A DNA stretch of 64,000 nt from NCBI GenBank assembly GCA_000708835.1, contig DF236961.1, positions 372,001 to 436,000 of the forward strand, in the 5' to 3' direction. The notes beneath the pieces are model-generated. The model was not told where the DNA came from. It saw only the letters and a list, made by a program, of their open reading frames with translations, and did no database searches. Of this stretch, positions 10,040-22,813 are shown piece after piece. The translations under genes were made by a program, and so were the position numbers. The stretch's first letter is position 1; each line of letters opens with the position of its first letter. This DNA comes from Klebsormidium nitens. Taxonomy: Eukaryota > Streptophyta > Klebsormidiophyceae > Klebsormidiales > Klebsormidiaceae.

Positions 10040-13000
10040 ATGGCCCCCTCACGCCGAGTTCCGCAGTTGAACATCGCAGGCATTGGGTCGCCAAGAGAAG
10101 CACCCCTTGAGAAATCTGAGGAAACCCTAGTCCCAATCAGGAACCCTATTTCTGATGTGGTCTCTCCTCAGCCTGCCACAGGATCTCACAACGAAAGCCA
10201 TGCATTCTCCTCTGAGCAGCCAGTTGGGGTTGCTGCACAGCATGCGGGCTCGGTTATACATAAGAGCTCGCACGAGTGGAAGCTCCTCTCGCCACGCAGC
10301 CTCGCAGCTCTCCAATTCACGAACGAGTTGGACAACATCCTCTCCAAGACTAACCTCAAGTCGGCGCCAAATTCGCCCCGGCAGGGGGGTGCGAATGGAC
10401 CCGTGGGGAGACCCCATCCGGGCACCATACTGCGCAGCAAGAGCCAAATCATGGGCACGAACGCAGGCAGCGTTCCAACCCTCCTGGTCAACCAAATGCT
10501 TGTTGGGGGTTCCAAAGATAAGGAGAGCCAGTCTGCTGCGCCGAGTCCCAGGTTATCCAAACCGAGTTTCGCGCAGACCCCTCCGCACTCTCCAGGGGGT
10601 TTGTTCATCGAGCAATTGGGAGGGAGTCAATTCCAGCAAGCCAGGTTGGGGGCGCCAGAGATCAGCCGGTTTGGGGCCGAGAGGTGGTTAGGCACTAACC
10701 CTGGTACTGACCAGCCCACTCCAGTCCCGGGGGAGTCAGCCCAGGCGGAGCCGATTATGCGGAACAAGGACATGGTTAAGAGGCTGCAGCTGGAGAAAGG
10801 AAGCGGCGCGCCACGGAAGCGAAGCAGCAACGAGGGGAAGCTGCAAAATAGGCCGCCCGACAGAGCGTCAGGGGTTTGGAGGCTTGAGGATGCTGCCCCT
10901 CAGGAAAGCGCCAGCTTAGACGGCCTGGTGTCAAACTCCCTAGAGCTCGTGAAGAAGGAGAATGGCTTGGGGGCTTTGACACCAGGGAACGGGGTTGCGG
11001 AGGAGAGGAAAGTCAAGCGGGGGCCAATTCGAATCAGGGCGGTTAAGCTGCCAGAACAGAGGATTGTTGAGCAGGCGTCGTTAGGAGAGAGGGGAAAGGG
11101 GAGCCCAAGGGGGGACAGTATTGGGGGGCAGCTCAAACTGGAAATTGCTCCGGTAGAGACCCCCATCGAAGGTGAGGCTCGCCGAGGTGAAGGATTTCGT
11201 ACACAAGCGCGTTTTTTACAAACCCGTAATGTTGAGGTCCGAGGTCACCGCAAAGGTTCTTCCTGAGGCCGTTTCTTGCACGCCCGGGCTGGGATCCATG
11301 TCGGCAGATGCTTTTGAGCAAGAAGCTAGGCGTTTGTTGAGATGCATGCACTTCTGACATTGGCAACTTGACTTTCTGAGTTTGTTCCGCCCTCAAAAAA
11401 CAGCTTCGAAGCTTTTCAGAATTCATCAGCTGAGACAGTCTTCACCCCGATTGAGAAACGATGTCAGGGCTGCGGCAAAATGTTGCATGCCAGTCATGGC
11501 AAAGGTGAAGCGAGCAGATACTGCCGGCATTTCCATCTCTATCCTCATTTATCCGCCTTGACAAACGAAAGGTTACGTTTGGACCTCAAAAATCTATTGT
11601 CGTCCCACCTCGTTCTAGCTTCCCTGGTAGTTTATGTTCGCTCTTACCTGACAGAGCATCACCAATTCATATCGACTTTCTCAACTAATCTTCTCAAGTC
11701 TATGCTCGACCCTTTGCCACACAGTCTAAGCACGACCTTCCCCACTATACCATCTTCGAACAGATCTGCCGTATGTGCCCCTATCATCCTTGCTTCTCGT
11801 CTCACCTTTGCCGCCGTCGATCCCATTTTGCAGCGAAACCGGAGCCCGAGTTTGTGATAACCTGGACGGGGGATCCCCCTCTCTTTCCCCAACCAAACCA
11901 CGGCCGCGCCGCCACTCACGTCCCCCAACCCCTCTCCCTCCTCACCGCTCGCCAAGTGTCCGTCCTCAACCTCCCCGCTGACATCAGCAAGATGTCACCC
12001 AAGCACTCCCCCGGGGGGGGCAGCCCGCGCACGCCGCCAGTCTCCTCCGACCCCCCCCCCGTGCCTGAAAAGCACTTTCCGATGGCGCCCCCCCAGCTCG
12101 GATCGCTCACTCAGCGGCTGTATGAAAAAGATGACGTGCGGTTACTCCCCGGGTTTGGCGCTAACCACTGGGTAGTTTACGACCGGGAAAACCAGGCGGA
12201 CCTCACGCCGTTCCCCACGTGGAAACCCCCCCGGAACGAGCCCCCGAAAAACGCGGAGCGCTCGCCCCGTGGGCCCACCCCCGGGTTCGAAAACGCGGTT
12301 AGCCCCCTAACCGGGGGGAAAACTAAAAGCGCGCTGCAGGTCGGTTTCGAAAACCTGAAAATTGGGGCGGATCTGAAAGGGATCCTTGAGGGTCTCGCGA
12401 GCGACGTGGCGCCTCTTCAGCCCGCCAGCCACAACGCGCTAATCCGCGTGGTTAAGGAGACGGATTCCAGCGCAACTAGCAGCGGGAGGAATACGCCCCG
12501 GGCGGCGGACGTGTTGAGCTTCGAGTCGCGGTTCGAGACTGGGAACTTGCGAAAGGCGACGCTGGTTGAAGATAACGAGTACGATTTGATGTTGCAAACG
12601 GACGTCGGGATGTCGGGTCACACGCAGTGGTTCTACTTCGGCGTGCGGAACATGCGGCCCAAGACGAGGTGAGATATGGATGCGAAATGGCCGTTTGTTT
12701 TGACTGCAGTTCTCTTCATGAGTCTTATGATGCCTTGGGTCGGCGAACAAAAGCACGGAGAGGATTTTGCTTCTTTGTTTAGCCATATCAGCCGCAAAGT
12801 GATCGAGGCAACATCTGCTTTAGAGTCCGAGGATCATCATTGAAACTTCTGAAAAGAATGGTGCTTCCAGACGAGGATTTGAAAAGTGTCCAACGAAGAA
12901 TTGAAGGCTTCTTGTCCGGATTACGGTAAAGATACAATTAACCCGAACCGGCCGGAACATCAAATTGGTGTTGGAACAGCTTTGTAACGAAAGCTGTCTT

Positions 13001-16000
13001 ATCTTACCAGGCTCTCAATATGCTCCTCTCAAGGCTCACAGACAAAGAAAATTAAGAGTCCCGATTAAAGGCAAACCCATTCCCTGCGCAGGTACAAGTT
13101 CAACGTCCTTAACCTGCTCAAACCGAAGAGCCTTTTCCAAGAGGGGATGCGCATTCTCGCATACTCAGAGCGTCTGGCATCGACGATTAAGCAGGGGTGG
13201 TTTCGTACCGGGGACGAGATTGCGTACTTTCCGAACAAGGTTAAGAAGAAAGGGACGGGTTACTACACGCTAACCTTCGTGCTGGACCCGCCGTTTGCGG
13301 ACGACACGCTCTACCTGGCGTACTGCTACCCGTATACGTATACGGATCTGCAAGCGTATCTGAAGGTGAGGATTCGAGAGACTGGTTGATACCGTCTCCT
13401 CTTTGCTGACATGGGATCAGTGCCGGTTCTTGTCGTGATGTTGAAACGCCGTCTGTAAGAAGCATTGGGTCGAGGGAGGCCTCAGCTTTGCTCGCAATCT
13501 TTGACATTGGTACCCAATAGCGGTGCAAGGGCCGCCTGGTGCTTGGAAAATGATCATGTCCACGACGAACTAAAATGTGGAGCTGTTGAGGAATGCGTAG
13601 CTTAAAATCGTTCGTACTTCCCGAACCGGCGCTTCGAAACCATAGTAGCAAATTTATGCTAGTATTCTGAAGCAAGAGCAAAGGAACGGGCCGTCCATGC
13701 TTAACCCGCGATTTTCTGTTTGCGACCGGTCAGATGGGCCTGTTTACTTTTGTGAGCCAGACAAAGTCAGAAGAGAAGAGACCGATCTCGTTAACCTGGA
13801 TCCCATAACTTAACAGTTCGCTTTCGTCAGGTCTTGTGTTCAGAACCCGTCCGGTAGCTTTTCGTCGATACATCAACAGACGTTATGCTACCTGTATTCA
13901 AACAAGAGCAGAGGGACAGGATCTATGGATCAGAAAGCAAATCTCTCGACTTAAATTCTGAGAGCCAAGCAACCCTCTCCCGGCAGGCTTTGTGTTCCGA
14001 TCCTGTCCGGTCGCCCTTCGTCGAACGGGAGCTCCTCTGTCGGACGCTGTCCGGAAACCGGTGCGATCTGCTGACCATCACCTCGCGTGGCGGGCAGGAA
14101 AAGGTGAGCCAATAGGTAGCCCCGAAACAAAATATAGATCGTCCGTTAAAATAGAGTCACCCACAAGCGGTGCCGAGAAGTATCACTGTGCTCCTGCATC
14201 TTGCCTGAGCTTGCTTTTATCGATTTCCAGAAACTGCCTTTGGCTTCTTCGGACATTGGCCACCAGTCTCAGTCTCAAACGATACCTCTTGGATTATCTG
14301 AGCGTCGATCGCGCGTTTGCGAATTCCCGTCGGGTCAGAATGCTCAAGCGAGCGAAATTCGTGAAGCCTGGAGGAGTCGGCATTGAAATCCTGTCATATT
14401 CGGACGGCAAAGTTGGCGTGCCGCTTTTGTCCGCACGAAAAACTGATTGCCCGTTGCGCGCAAGCAGAATGTTCGACTTTGGACCGTCGTGGCAGCTGCA
14501 GGAAAAAGAAGCGCGTATAAAGCAAACCCGGTGTCTCCGTCTAACAAGCCCAGTGTGCTCAGACGCTTCCCACTTTATGTACTGATATCGGGTACTTTAT
14601 TCAGTCACTAGTTGTTAGCATAGTAGCCTACTATGCTTTTGAATTGCAGGGCCAGCTCAAAAAGCGCGCTCACAGCACATCCGGTGTGTCCATGAGACCA
14701 AGCCCAGTGGGCTCAGACGGTTTCCAGTTCTGGTAATCACTGATTTAATCACTCATGTCTCCCTTGTCTCCTTTGTTTGACCGTCTACTTTGCACTTGTG
14801 GTTGCAGGGCAAGCCCAAGAAGCGCGCGGTGGTCCTGTCCGCGCGCGTGCACCCGGGGGAGAGCAACGCGAGCTGGATGATGAAGGGCGCGCTCGACTTT
14901 CTCACCAGTGCGCGGCCCGAGGCGGAGAAACTGCGCGAGACCACGATATTCAAGGTGAGACGATCGTGACAATTCTAAGATAGCCTCAACAGTCTTGGTC
15001 TGCAAACTCGCTTTCGACCTTCTCCTTGGGTTAACTCCAGGCGCAGTCAGCCGAGCTGCAGCTTTTCCAGGGTTTGATCTGGTCTTCGGTCAGAAAGATT
15101 GTTCCTAGAAAAGTTTGAAGTGGATCACGTCAAAGCTGTATTCAGAAACATGCGTTCCGAGGTTGCACTCGACGGCGAGGTATCGGAAAAGTGCTGGTGG
15201 CTCTCCATTGAGTCCAGATGCTCGGATGCCAAACCCTGCAGGTGCAATCTTCGTTTTATCGCCGATTTGCGCAGGAGGTTTTTGGAACAATGACAAGCCG
15301 TAAGGCCCCATTCTGGTGCGGCTCTGATCAACATTCCGCCTACTCCGTTCCGTTCCGCCCAGATCGTTCCAATGCTGAACCCCGACGGCGTGATCAACGG
15401 CAACCACCGGTGCTCGCTCAAGCCACTAGTCTTTTCGAATCGCGTGATGAATCGATGCGGCTTGCTTTCCGACATACTCAAAATTCCGCTCATGCGTTCC
15501 CGTTGCGTTCCGTTCAGATCATTCCGATGCTGAACCCCGACGGCGTGATCAACGGCAATCACCGGTGCTCGCTCGCGCAAGTGGACCTGAACCGTCTTTA
15601 CACCAGCCCGCTCCAAGAGCGCCACCCCACGGTGTGGCACATCAAGGAGATGGTGAAAAGGCTCCAGCAGGAGAGGGAGGTCATAGCGTATGTGGACCTG
15701 CACGGGCACTCAGCCAAGAAGAACGTGAGCCATCCGCTTATTGTCTTGTACCCTTTTGTTAACTTAGAAGCTAAGCCCTTCTGTTTTCTGTGCCACTACT
15801 TCAAGCCACATCGTTGGGCCGCTGCTTCTGGCACCTGATGCTGCTTCTGGCACCTGATGCTGCTTCTTCTTATCGATTTGCGCATTTTGTCTCCGTGTCT
15901 CCGCAAACCCAGCTCTTCTTCGATGCATGCCTTTTGGTAATTCTTGGGCCACCGTCTGCGCGGACACCTTTAGACCCTGTGGTTTTTTGATGTCAAAGGC

Positions 16001-17861
16001 CCTCGTGTGTAGATGCACTCTAACTGTGAATACCTAGACGAACGAGGTACTCTTCTCCTTCCCAAGATCGGCCCATCATTCCGTAAAAGCGCCTTTCAAT
16101 CTAAGAAGCTCTATAACCCCATTAATCCTCTGTGTGTCGTTCAATTTGCTTAGAAGTGTTTCTTCACGTGGAATATTCCAAAATTGGATACCCTAAAACC
16201 CTCAGTGGTCACTCCCCGACGCCTCGTCACCTTACTCCAATCCCTTCTGCAGATCTTCATGTACGGCTGCGAGAACAAGCACGCCCCCGCGGCCGCACCC
16301 GACGCCACCCCCGCGCCGCCGAGCTACGCGGCCGCGGCCGCGACCCGCCTCGCGGAGCGCGTCTTCCCATACCTAGTTTCCAAGGCGGCTCCGGACGCGT
16401 TCTCGTTTCCGGACTGCAATTTCCGCGTCCAAAAGTCCAAAGAGTCGACGGCGCGCGTCGTGGGCTGGCGCGAGTTTGGGCTGCTCAACTGCCTGACGCT
16501 CGAGGCGTCGTTTGCGGGGCCGTCGATCGGGCGCGTAGCAAACCACGTGAGTGCGACGCTAGTAGATTCACCATTTCCTTTCTGTGTTCGTCTGTTTCCT
16601 TCTAGTTTCATAGTGTTTCATTTCGAGTGCCTCGTTACTACTTGGGCTGCTCAACTGTCTGACGCTCGAGGCGTCGTTTGCGGGGCCGTCGATCGGGCGC
16701 GAAGCGAATCACGTAAGTGCACCCTTTTTAAACTTTGCTTCCGCTTTCTCTTGTTCTCATGACACCCTTTATCTTTTTCTATGGTGTATTGAGCCGCGCC
16801 TTCACCATTTTTGCGCTCACTCCTCTGGTGACTAGAATCTCGCTTTCCTTCGGGGGCAGTCCATCCTATTGCAGTCATCGCAAAATACCGGATTGACAAG
16901 CATGTTCAACATCGCATGGTCGCCAGGGCAACGACGTTCTCGCTGCGTCCGTGAAGCTGACACACAGTCCCTAAGAGAAAGTCGGAATCGGATCCATTAA
17001 TTTGGTATAGGGATTCCGTCCTTCTTCCCACTTAGAACCGCACACTTTCAGTCCCACTCACACAAGGTCGATACTTTCTCGCAGCACTTTACCATGGCCG
17101 ATCTGATGGACATGGGCGCCTCGCTCTGCCGCGCGCTCCTCGAATACTGCACGGTCGCCGAAACGCCTTCCCCCGAGCGGTCTCTCCCAGACATCCTCAA
17201 AGAGGTGGAGGCCGCCCAACCGGGCACTTCTCAGGGCGACCCAAACGGCTCCGACGAAGACTCCGAAGCCGGGAGCAGCGCGAGCGACGACGTTCCGCAC
17301 GATTTGCGTCAGGGAAAGGGCGGCCTCGCGTGGGCGCTCGGCGGCCGCAAGAGCGCCAAAACCCCGGGGGTTCCGGCGGGCGACGGTGCGGCCGCGGCTG
17401 CGGCCGCGCGCGCGCCCGCGAAGCGGAAGAAGCGGCGGAAGAAGGCGCGGAAGGTGGACCTCGAGGAGATGGCACGCAAGATGGGGACGGCGAAAGTGCA
17501 CAGCGAGATGGCCGCGAGCGTGTCGGCGATGCTCCAGGCGAAGGGCGGCCGCGGGGTGGTTTGCGAAACCCCGCATAAACCCGGGCGCTCGTCGTGGGCG
17601 CGGCCGTGGCCCGACGTCGCGCGGTTGTTGGGCGGCGAGGGGTTTGGGGTTTTAGACAAAGGGGCGTCGTTCCGGCGGCTTCCGGTGGAAGCCCCGATTG
17701 TGGACCTAGGAGTTGAGGGGTCGGTGATCAAACGGGCACCCCGGAGAACTAGCAAGGGCAACATCCCGTTGCCCCGGTTGGAAAAGGGGACGTCGTTTAA
17801 ACTGGCCCCCATGCGGGAGCCCCCGCCCGACCTAGACTTGTCGTGGCTGCCGCCGCTTTGA
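10040..17861 (+). CDS. Cytosolic carboxypeptidase (AGBL/CCP family, peptidase M14B)
   Basis: Eight exons: 10040-11171, 11834-12668, 13092-13365, 13987-14103, 14808-14954, 15518-15724, 16253-16546 and 17085-17861. All phases agree and give 1260 aa. Residues ~1-530 are low-complexity and Pro/Ser-rich, probably disordered. The CCP N-domain follows ([50 protein letters not shown]). The M14 catalytic domain has zinc ligands HPGE (about His801, Glu804) and DLHGHS (about His897), [16 protein letters not shown], and the general base Glu in TLEASFAG (about 988). All key residues are present. The C-terminal ~220 residues are basic, with [11 protein letters not shown]. CCPs remove glutamates from tubulin tails and are kept in lineages with cilia. 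The join of exon 1 to exon 2 is the least certain; translation could instead start at 11990. Several introns carry echoes of the neighbouring exon ends. Confidence 0.88.
13826..13860 (+). repeat. Decayed echo of carboxypeptidase exon 4 start
   Basis: gtcaggtcttgtgttcagaacccgtccgg here parallels gcaggctttgtgttccgatcctgtccgg at the real acceptor (13983). A related block upstream (ttatgct...caagagca at 13650 and 13883) shows the duplication extended into the intron. Confidence 0.7.
14495..14829 (+). repeat. Three copies of carboxypeptidase exon 5 acceptor and start
   Basis: Copies of gcagggnnagnncaaaaagcgcg occur at 14495-14515, 14644-14669 and 14803-14829; only the last is the intact exon. Between them, ccggtgtstcc and agcccagtgkgctcagac also repeat, giving a period of about 150-160 bp. 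Confidence 0.75.
15350..15580 (+). repeat. Duplicated acceptor and first ~60 bases of carboxypeptidase exon 6
   Basis: 15363-15424 repeats 15518-15580 almost exactly (155-bp offset), reading [19 protein letters not shown] against [19 protein letters not shown]. Both copies are preceded by a gttccgtt-rich tract and an AG acceptor. The first copy runs into non-coding sequence and lacks a donor, so only the second can be used productively. Confidence 0.92.
16475..16717 (+). repeat. Duplicated 3' end and donor of carboxypeptidase exon 7
   Basis: 16640-16717 repeats 16475-16552 at an offset of about 165 bp with few changes, including tgacgctcgaggcgtcgttt and the donor (cacgtgagt against cacgtaagt). 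The copy encodes the catalytic-Glu segment again. Use of the second donor would duplicate that segment in the mRNA. Confidence 0.9.
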
Positions 17862-18395
17862 GTTGGAAGAATCGCGTTTTACCTCGTAGGTGAAGGACGC
17901 TCGCATGCCATTTGTGTTGGTTCTTGGCTTGCCGGTCGTTTGTGATTCTTGGGCACTGCTTGGAGCAAGCAAAATAAGGACGTACGAGCAAGGACCAAGA
18001 AAGTGTCGCCTGCTTCCACTGTCCACTGACTGAGAGCTCGAGAATTCTTTACTAATCGTTGCGGTCATGGCAATTCTTTCGGCAACTATGACGACATTTT
18101 CAGTTCGTTGCAACAGACAAGGCTCAAGCACAGATTTGCGCCTAATCTGGCTTTGGTGTCTCTAAGCAGGCTCGTGATTAAAAGGAGTTGACATCGTGGC
18201 CTAGTGGTTCGTCCGGCATACCTGAGTGATTCCCATGAAGGTGTATCGTCTACTTCGATTATGTTTGGAAAAATCTTCGATCAGAACATTGCATGCAGAT
18301 CATTGGATCCTGCAGTACAAGAAAGGCGTTACACAGCGATTGCCGCAAACGGAAGTGCTATTCAGCAATGTTAGTAATACAAGCGCGATAGTAAC

Positions 18396-18438
18396 GAATT
18401 GCATCATTGATATCCGATTGATATCAATGATGCAATTC
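18396..18438. repeat. Perfect hairpin, 18-bp arms
   Basis: gaattgcatcattgatat, a 7-base loop ccgattg, then the exact reverse complement. Surrounding bases pair only weakly, so a microRNA precursor is not supported; it may be a transposon footprint. Confidence 0.8.
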
Positions 18439-20699
18439 TTATCATCGATGCAGCATCTCGAGCCGCTTATAAAGCATTCCTGGCCAGGTGGCAATTGCAT
18501 GTACTGGCAGGCCCCGTGCCTGTCCACTTCGCGAATGTATGTGACGCCTCCGCATTTTTTGCTATTGGACTGGTCAGACTATTGTCACCAAGAATTCGCT
18601 ATACACTGATTGGCGTACCGCTGTCTATACTGGCAACTCACTTGTTTCTTCAGGGGCTTGTCTTCTAAGATTCACAAGCCCTAGGCACCGCAACAAAAAA
18701 CGTGACCCAAAAGCTCGTGCGCTTCGCAGCCTACTACCCATGCACCCTAACCACTAAACCAACCCTACCCGGCCCCCGGCCTGTAACCTAAGGAGACAAG
18801 CCCTTACCAGACAAAGAATTGTAGCCAAGTCCGCAGATTGAATATATAGCGGTTGGTGGACAAGGCTGCCTATCGGTGTCACCACGTGCACCGCCGATAT
18901 TGGTAATTTTTACAGCTGGGACGGCAATAATCGCTCCTTCTGAAGCTCATGGTACTACAAGAACAGTAAAATATGTGTCCGGTCAGTCTAAGCTGACTTC
19001 ATCAGCTGAGAACGGACGGCTCTGACAGTAGGTCGCAATGAACAGTCTCATCCATCATCTGGCGACGAGCCTTTGGACGTTTTCAACAAAATTTTGTTCT
19101 TGGGTAACTTCAACGATACTTCTGATGGGGACTCGCTCTTGTAGAACAAGTTTGAGAAGCCGCGACGCTTTAGATCTGAACCTCTCTCAGCCCCACTTGC
19201 AACAATTTTCTGTTCGGTGGCACCAGCGATGGTCCCAGGATTGCAACAATTCTTTTGTATCAATTTACGTGACTCCTCACCTCTAACCGACCTCCATATC
19301 TTTGCAGAATCGTTCAGAGGGCGTTCAAGGGCGCATCCGACCAGCCGACTCCTGCGGCTGCACTCCCCTCTGCACGGCGTCTATAGTCTTATCCTTTTCT
19401 ATCCAAGTAAGTAATAGCAATCCCAGCTGAACATGGACTGAGATCTGTTGTCGAGTCCTCCAAGCAATAATGCTAAGGTCATCGCGCTGCCAAGGCAGAC
19501 TCAAAAACTTAAAGTGGACGGAGCTGTCTCCTACAACAACGCTCTGCACTAAAAGTACTGGTGGATAAGGTTTATAAACTCGAGTTCTCAGCTGGTTGTT
19601 AGACCACTCCTCGATCCGGGAGTTTGTCTCCCCGAGATCTGCTGCTAGCGCGTCGATCTTTGACTTATCCAATCTTTATACACGTCGTCTGAATTACTGT
19701 CCCGAAAAACTGCCTGAAAGAAATCTACTGTGTTTGGCTAAAATTGCTTCTGACTGCTATTGTGGCATATGGAAGTAGACTCTCGTTCACAACCTGCGGC
19801 ATGATAGATATCTCGTAAGGGTGCCGATCACAACTCAAATGCTCCGCTGTTGCTGCAGCCATGGCGATTGCAGTGATTGTACTGAATGAATCTTGTATGT
19901 GTACACATGATTGACGCAAACATGAACGCGCAGAAGATGATCGACCAGTCGCATCGATCCCCATCCAAGTTCAAGCTCGCATGGCAAATTGATGCGCATG
20001 CTTGGCTGACGTACTATGTCAAGCGGTAGAACCAATGCTTCGAGGCGGCTCACCTTCAACTGGACTTATTGGAGCGATAACAGCCGCTGCAAGTTCATCT
20101 TGTCTTTGACGGTATTGCAATTGGACCGGCCACCCCCCTCTCACTTCTGTGTCCTCGCGTTCTTTCGCGTCCTGTCTAACCGTTCCATCAGCTCTATCTG
20201 CGAGAAAGGTACGCCATGATGGGTATATTTGGACGGCTGTCTGCTTGCCGAGCGGAAGCGCTCATTTGATGGCGTCCAAAGCAGGAGTTAATATACAAAC
20301 TTATTTCGACGAAGTTACTTCAACCCTCGGGAAAAAAACCGCTGCTCTTCAATTACCTCTTCCGTCGTATACCTTATTCATACAAAGCGCTGTCTTCGCG
20401 GGCGTCTTATTTGGACAGATATGCTTCTGTCTTGTACGACCTCTATTTGGCTGGACCAGTGTTTGTGTTCTTTCTGTCTGTTGGGCGTCGGAAATGTAAT
20501 TACTGCCATGCTTTCCCCGAACGACGAACGTGAGGACTCTGCAAGACTGGTTGGAAACAAAAGCAGTAATCGAATTTATATTCCGCGTAGTCTCACTTCC
20601 TAAACCTCTTCCAAGAAGTCCCAAAGCGGATGCGTACCCTTTTTCCAAGATGAAGCGCTGAAATTAGACAGAGTCCGATTCAGATCCCCCCATTCCAGG

Positions 20700-20909
20700 C
20701 CTTACCCTGCATATTTCCGGGCGTCCAAGTTGGAGGCTTACGAGTGCCTCGACGGCAACTACTAGGTAGCTCAAGGAGCCGGACCTCCCCGCTGCCACCG
20801 CCAAGGCAGCAATCAGGCGGCTCAACATTGCCCCAAGGACCGCGCTCTTCCAAGAGAAGCTGGCCGAGAACACGCAGCAAGTGCGGCGATGCGTGGACAG
20901 CTCAGGTAA
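20700..20909 (+). pseudogene. Decayed coding exon of unknown origin
   Basis: One frame reads YPAYFRASKLEAYECLDGNY and then hits a stop. Another frame continues from about 20770 as ATAKAAIRRLNIAPRTALFQ and further to QQVRRCVDSS, followed by a donor-like gtaagg. Base composition is GC-rich, like real exons here. The frame change and stop suggest a broken gene fragment. I do not recognise the family. Confidence 0.4.
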
Positions 20910-22813
20910 GGGGTCCCTCACATGTGCGGTACGAGATCGAAAAGGGTAACACGTTTACCTTCTAACGCACAGGAAGTGAAAGGGTGTGCTTCGGAGATCA
21001 ACCAGCGGCCGGGGACCATGCTAGTTATACTTTGTACCTATACTAAGCCGCCCTCCAAGTGTTAGAAAGCAAGGGCTGAGCGAGGGTGAATGCCCATCTG
21101 CGGATCTGAATCCTTCATTTTGATCAAGACGTGAGGTGCTTACGTTGGTGTGGCTCTGCGTGATTACGCCATGTGGAATTCAGAGGGCGTTCTGTCCCGT
21201 AACAGCCTGGTAGAAAATGATGAAATCTTTTCTAGATACAGAAAGCTGGCTCGCTATGAGTGCACCAGTCTGTCATTTCGTTTCGTACACGAAAGTTTGT
21301 CACAGCCTGTCTGCCTTTGGCGGTGGAGTTAGTTAAGTTGTCGACTTTGATCATCCGGGATCTGCCTCAGCAGCTCTGCCTACTCAATCTGTTACTTCGA
21401 TGCGGATAACCGATGGAACTCACGACAGTTGCTGATAAGTTGGCCCTTTTGGTGGAGCGGTCCTGCTCAAGGGAGAAGGCCTGGGTTGAGGCTGCTGTAA
21501 AGATGGCGACGAGAAACAGAACCCGATCAACATCGCATCCGCAAACAACTTTACGCATTTTTCTACAGGCTAAGTAGTGCGGGCGTATGAGGACCGTTGA
21601 CCTAGGTTCCGTCCAGCATGTGTTGACAACTTTGTGTGGATCCAGCTGAGTCGAGTACAGTTGGAAATCGACTTACAAACAAGTTCCCGTATGGATGTGA
21701 GTGGCAAGCAACGAGCGGCAAGCAAGCAGCCCATCTCAAAAAAAATGAGCACCCGTATATATTCGAATATGCAGCCAGAAAGTCTCGGGGGACGCTTGTG
21801 CCCGTGACTCCTTGAATCTGTTTTATGTCCCTAGATTGGTTGCGTGCAATGACGCGATCTTATCCTTACCGGTTACTGGTTACCCAATGGCGCACACACC
21901 CGTGCGCAAGTATTCTGAGCGGTGTGACTGCGCAGTCGTGCCAAAGCTAGGTTTGTGTTCTTGGGTATAAGGCGTTCAAGGACGTGCACTGCAAGATCAT
22001 ATTGCATGGCCGTCATGCCCCATCGGACATCATACCAGGATACGATCGGTGTCTAACCGTCCGACTAGACCGTCAGAAGGATTCGTACTGATCACGGTGC
22101 AGTGCACATGCCTGATTACCTTAGCCAGTTGATTGGGTCAAACTTAAATTAGACTTGGGAAAAGGGCGGCTGCCGAGAGCAGCCTATCATTGCGGCCGGC
22201 CCGGGCCCCAGCCGCGCCACAGATGACGCGTATCGATTGGCGGCTATAAGCCACTGAGGCATGGGCCGCGCCAACCAGCTGCATGCAACCATTTGGGGTG
22301 GCGGCAGAATCGGACATGTGCGTATGTTGATTTCAACCGCTGTATGCACCGCACACACACATGTGTGTTAAGTTGCCCGATCTGACAGAACAGATTCCCT
22401 CGACCTACACCTGTAGATATTTACGCCTCAGTACAATCGCGGCTCAATCTGCTGAGTCACTCACTGCATGCAAGTCAAATCAACATTTCAACATCACATG
22501 AACTCAAAGATGCAATTTTATAGTCTGGCCATATGCGGCGTAAGGTACCAACTGTTGAATGGCCATGCCGGCACCGTCGCTTTAAACATACCTTAGGTAT
22601 GATCTAACACATGTGACATGAAGTGTTCACGTCTTCCAATCGCAATTAGAAGCAACTTTCGGACTCAGGTTGTGTCGGATGGGCATTAGTATATGCATGT
22701 CATTCGCCAGGTCACTTTGACACATGTCTGCAGCGTAAGCACGACTTTGTCGGTTGTGGCAATCCGATGCAGATTGGTACTTGGGGAACTCGTATCTCAG
22801 TAACAGTAAGATA

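Larger units (their letters stand above)
17862..22813. other. Gene-poor intergenic stretch
   Basis: No intact gene was seen. A short A-box-like sequence (gtggcctagtggttcg) at about 18192 and an inverted one near 18740-18760 resemble tRNA-derived SINE heads, but no B box follows. A hairpin lies at 18396-18438 and a decayed exon at about 20700-20909. GC-rich repeats near 22190-22290 look like transposon debris. Confidence 0.5.

Noticed and set aside
18190-18215. tRNA-like A box (gtggcctagtggttcg)
   Set aside because: No B box, acceptor stem or T arm follows at the right distance, so neither a tRNA nor a SINE can be supported.
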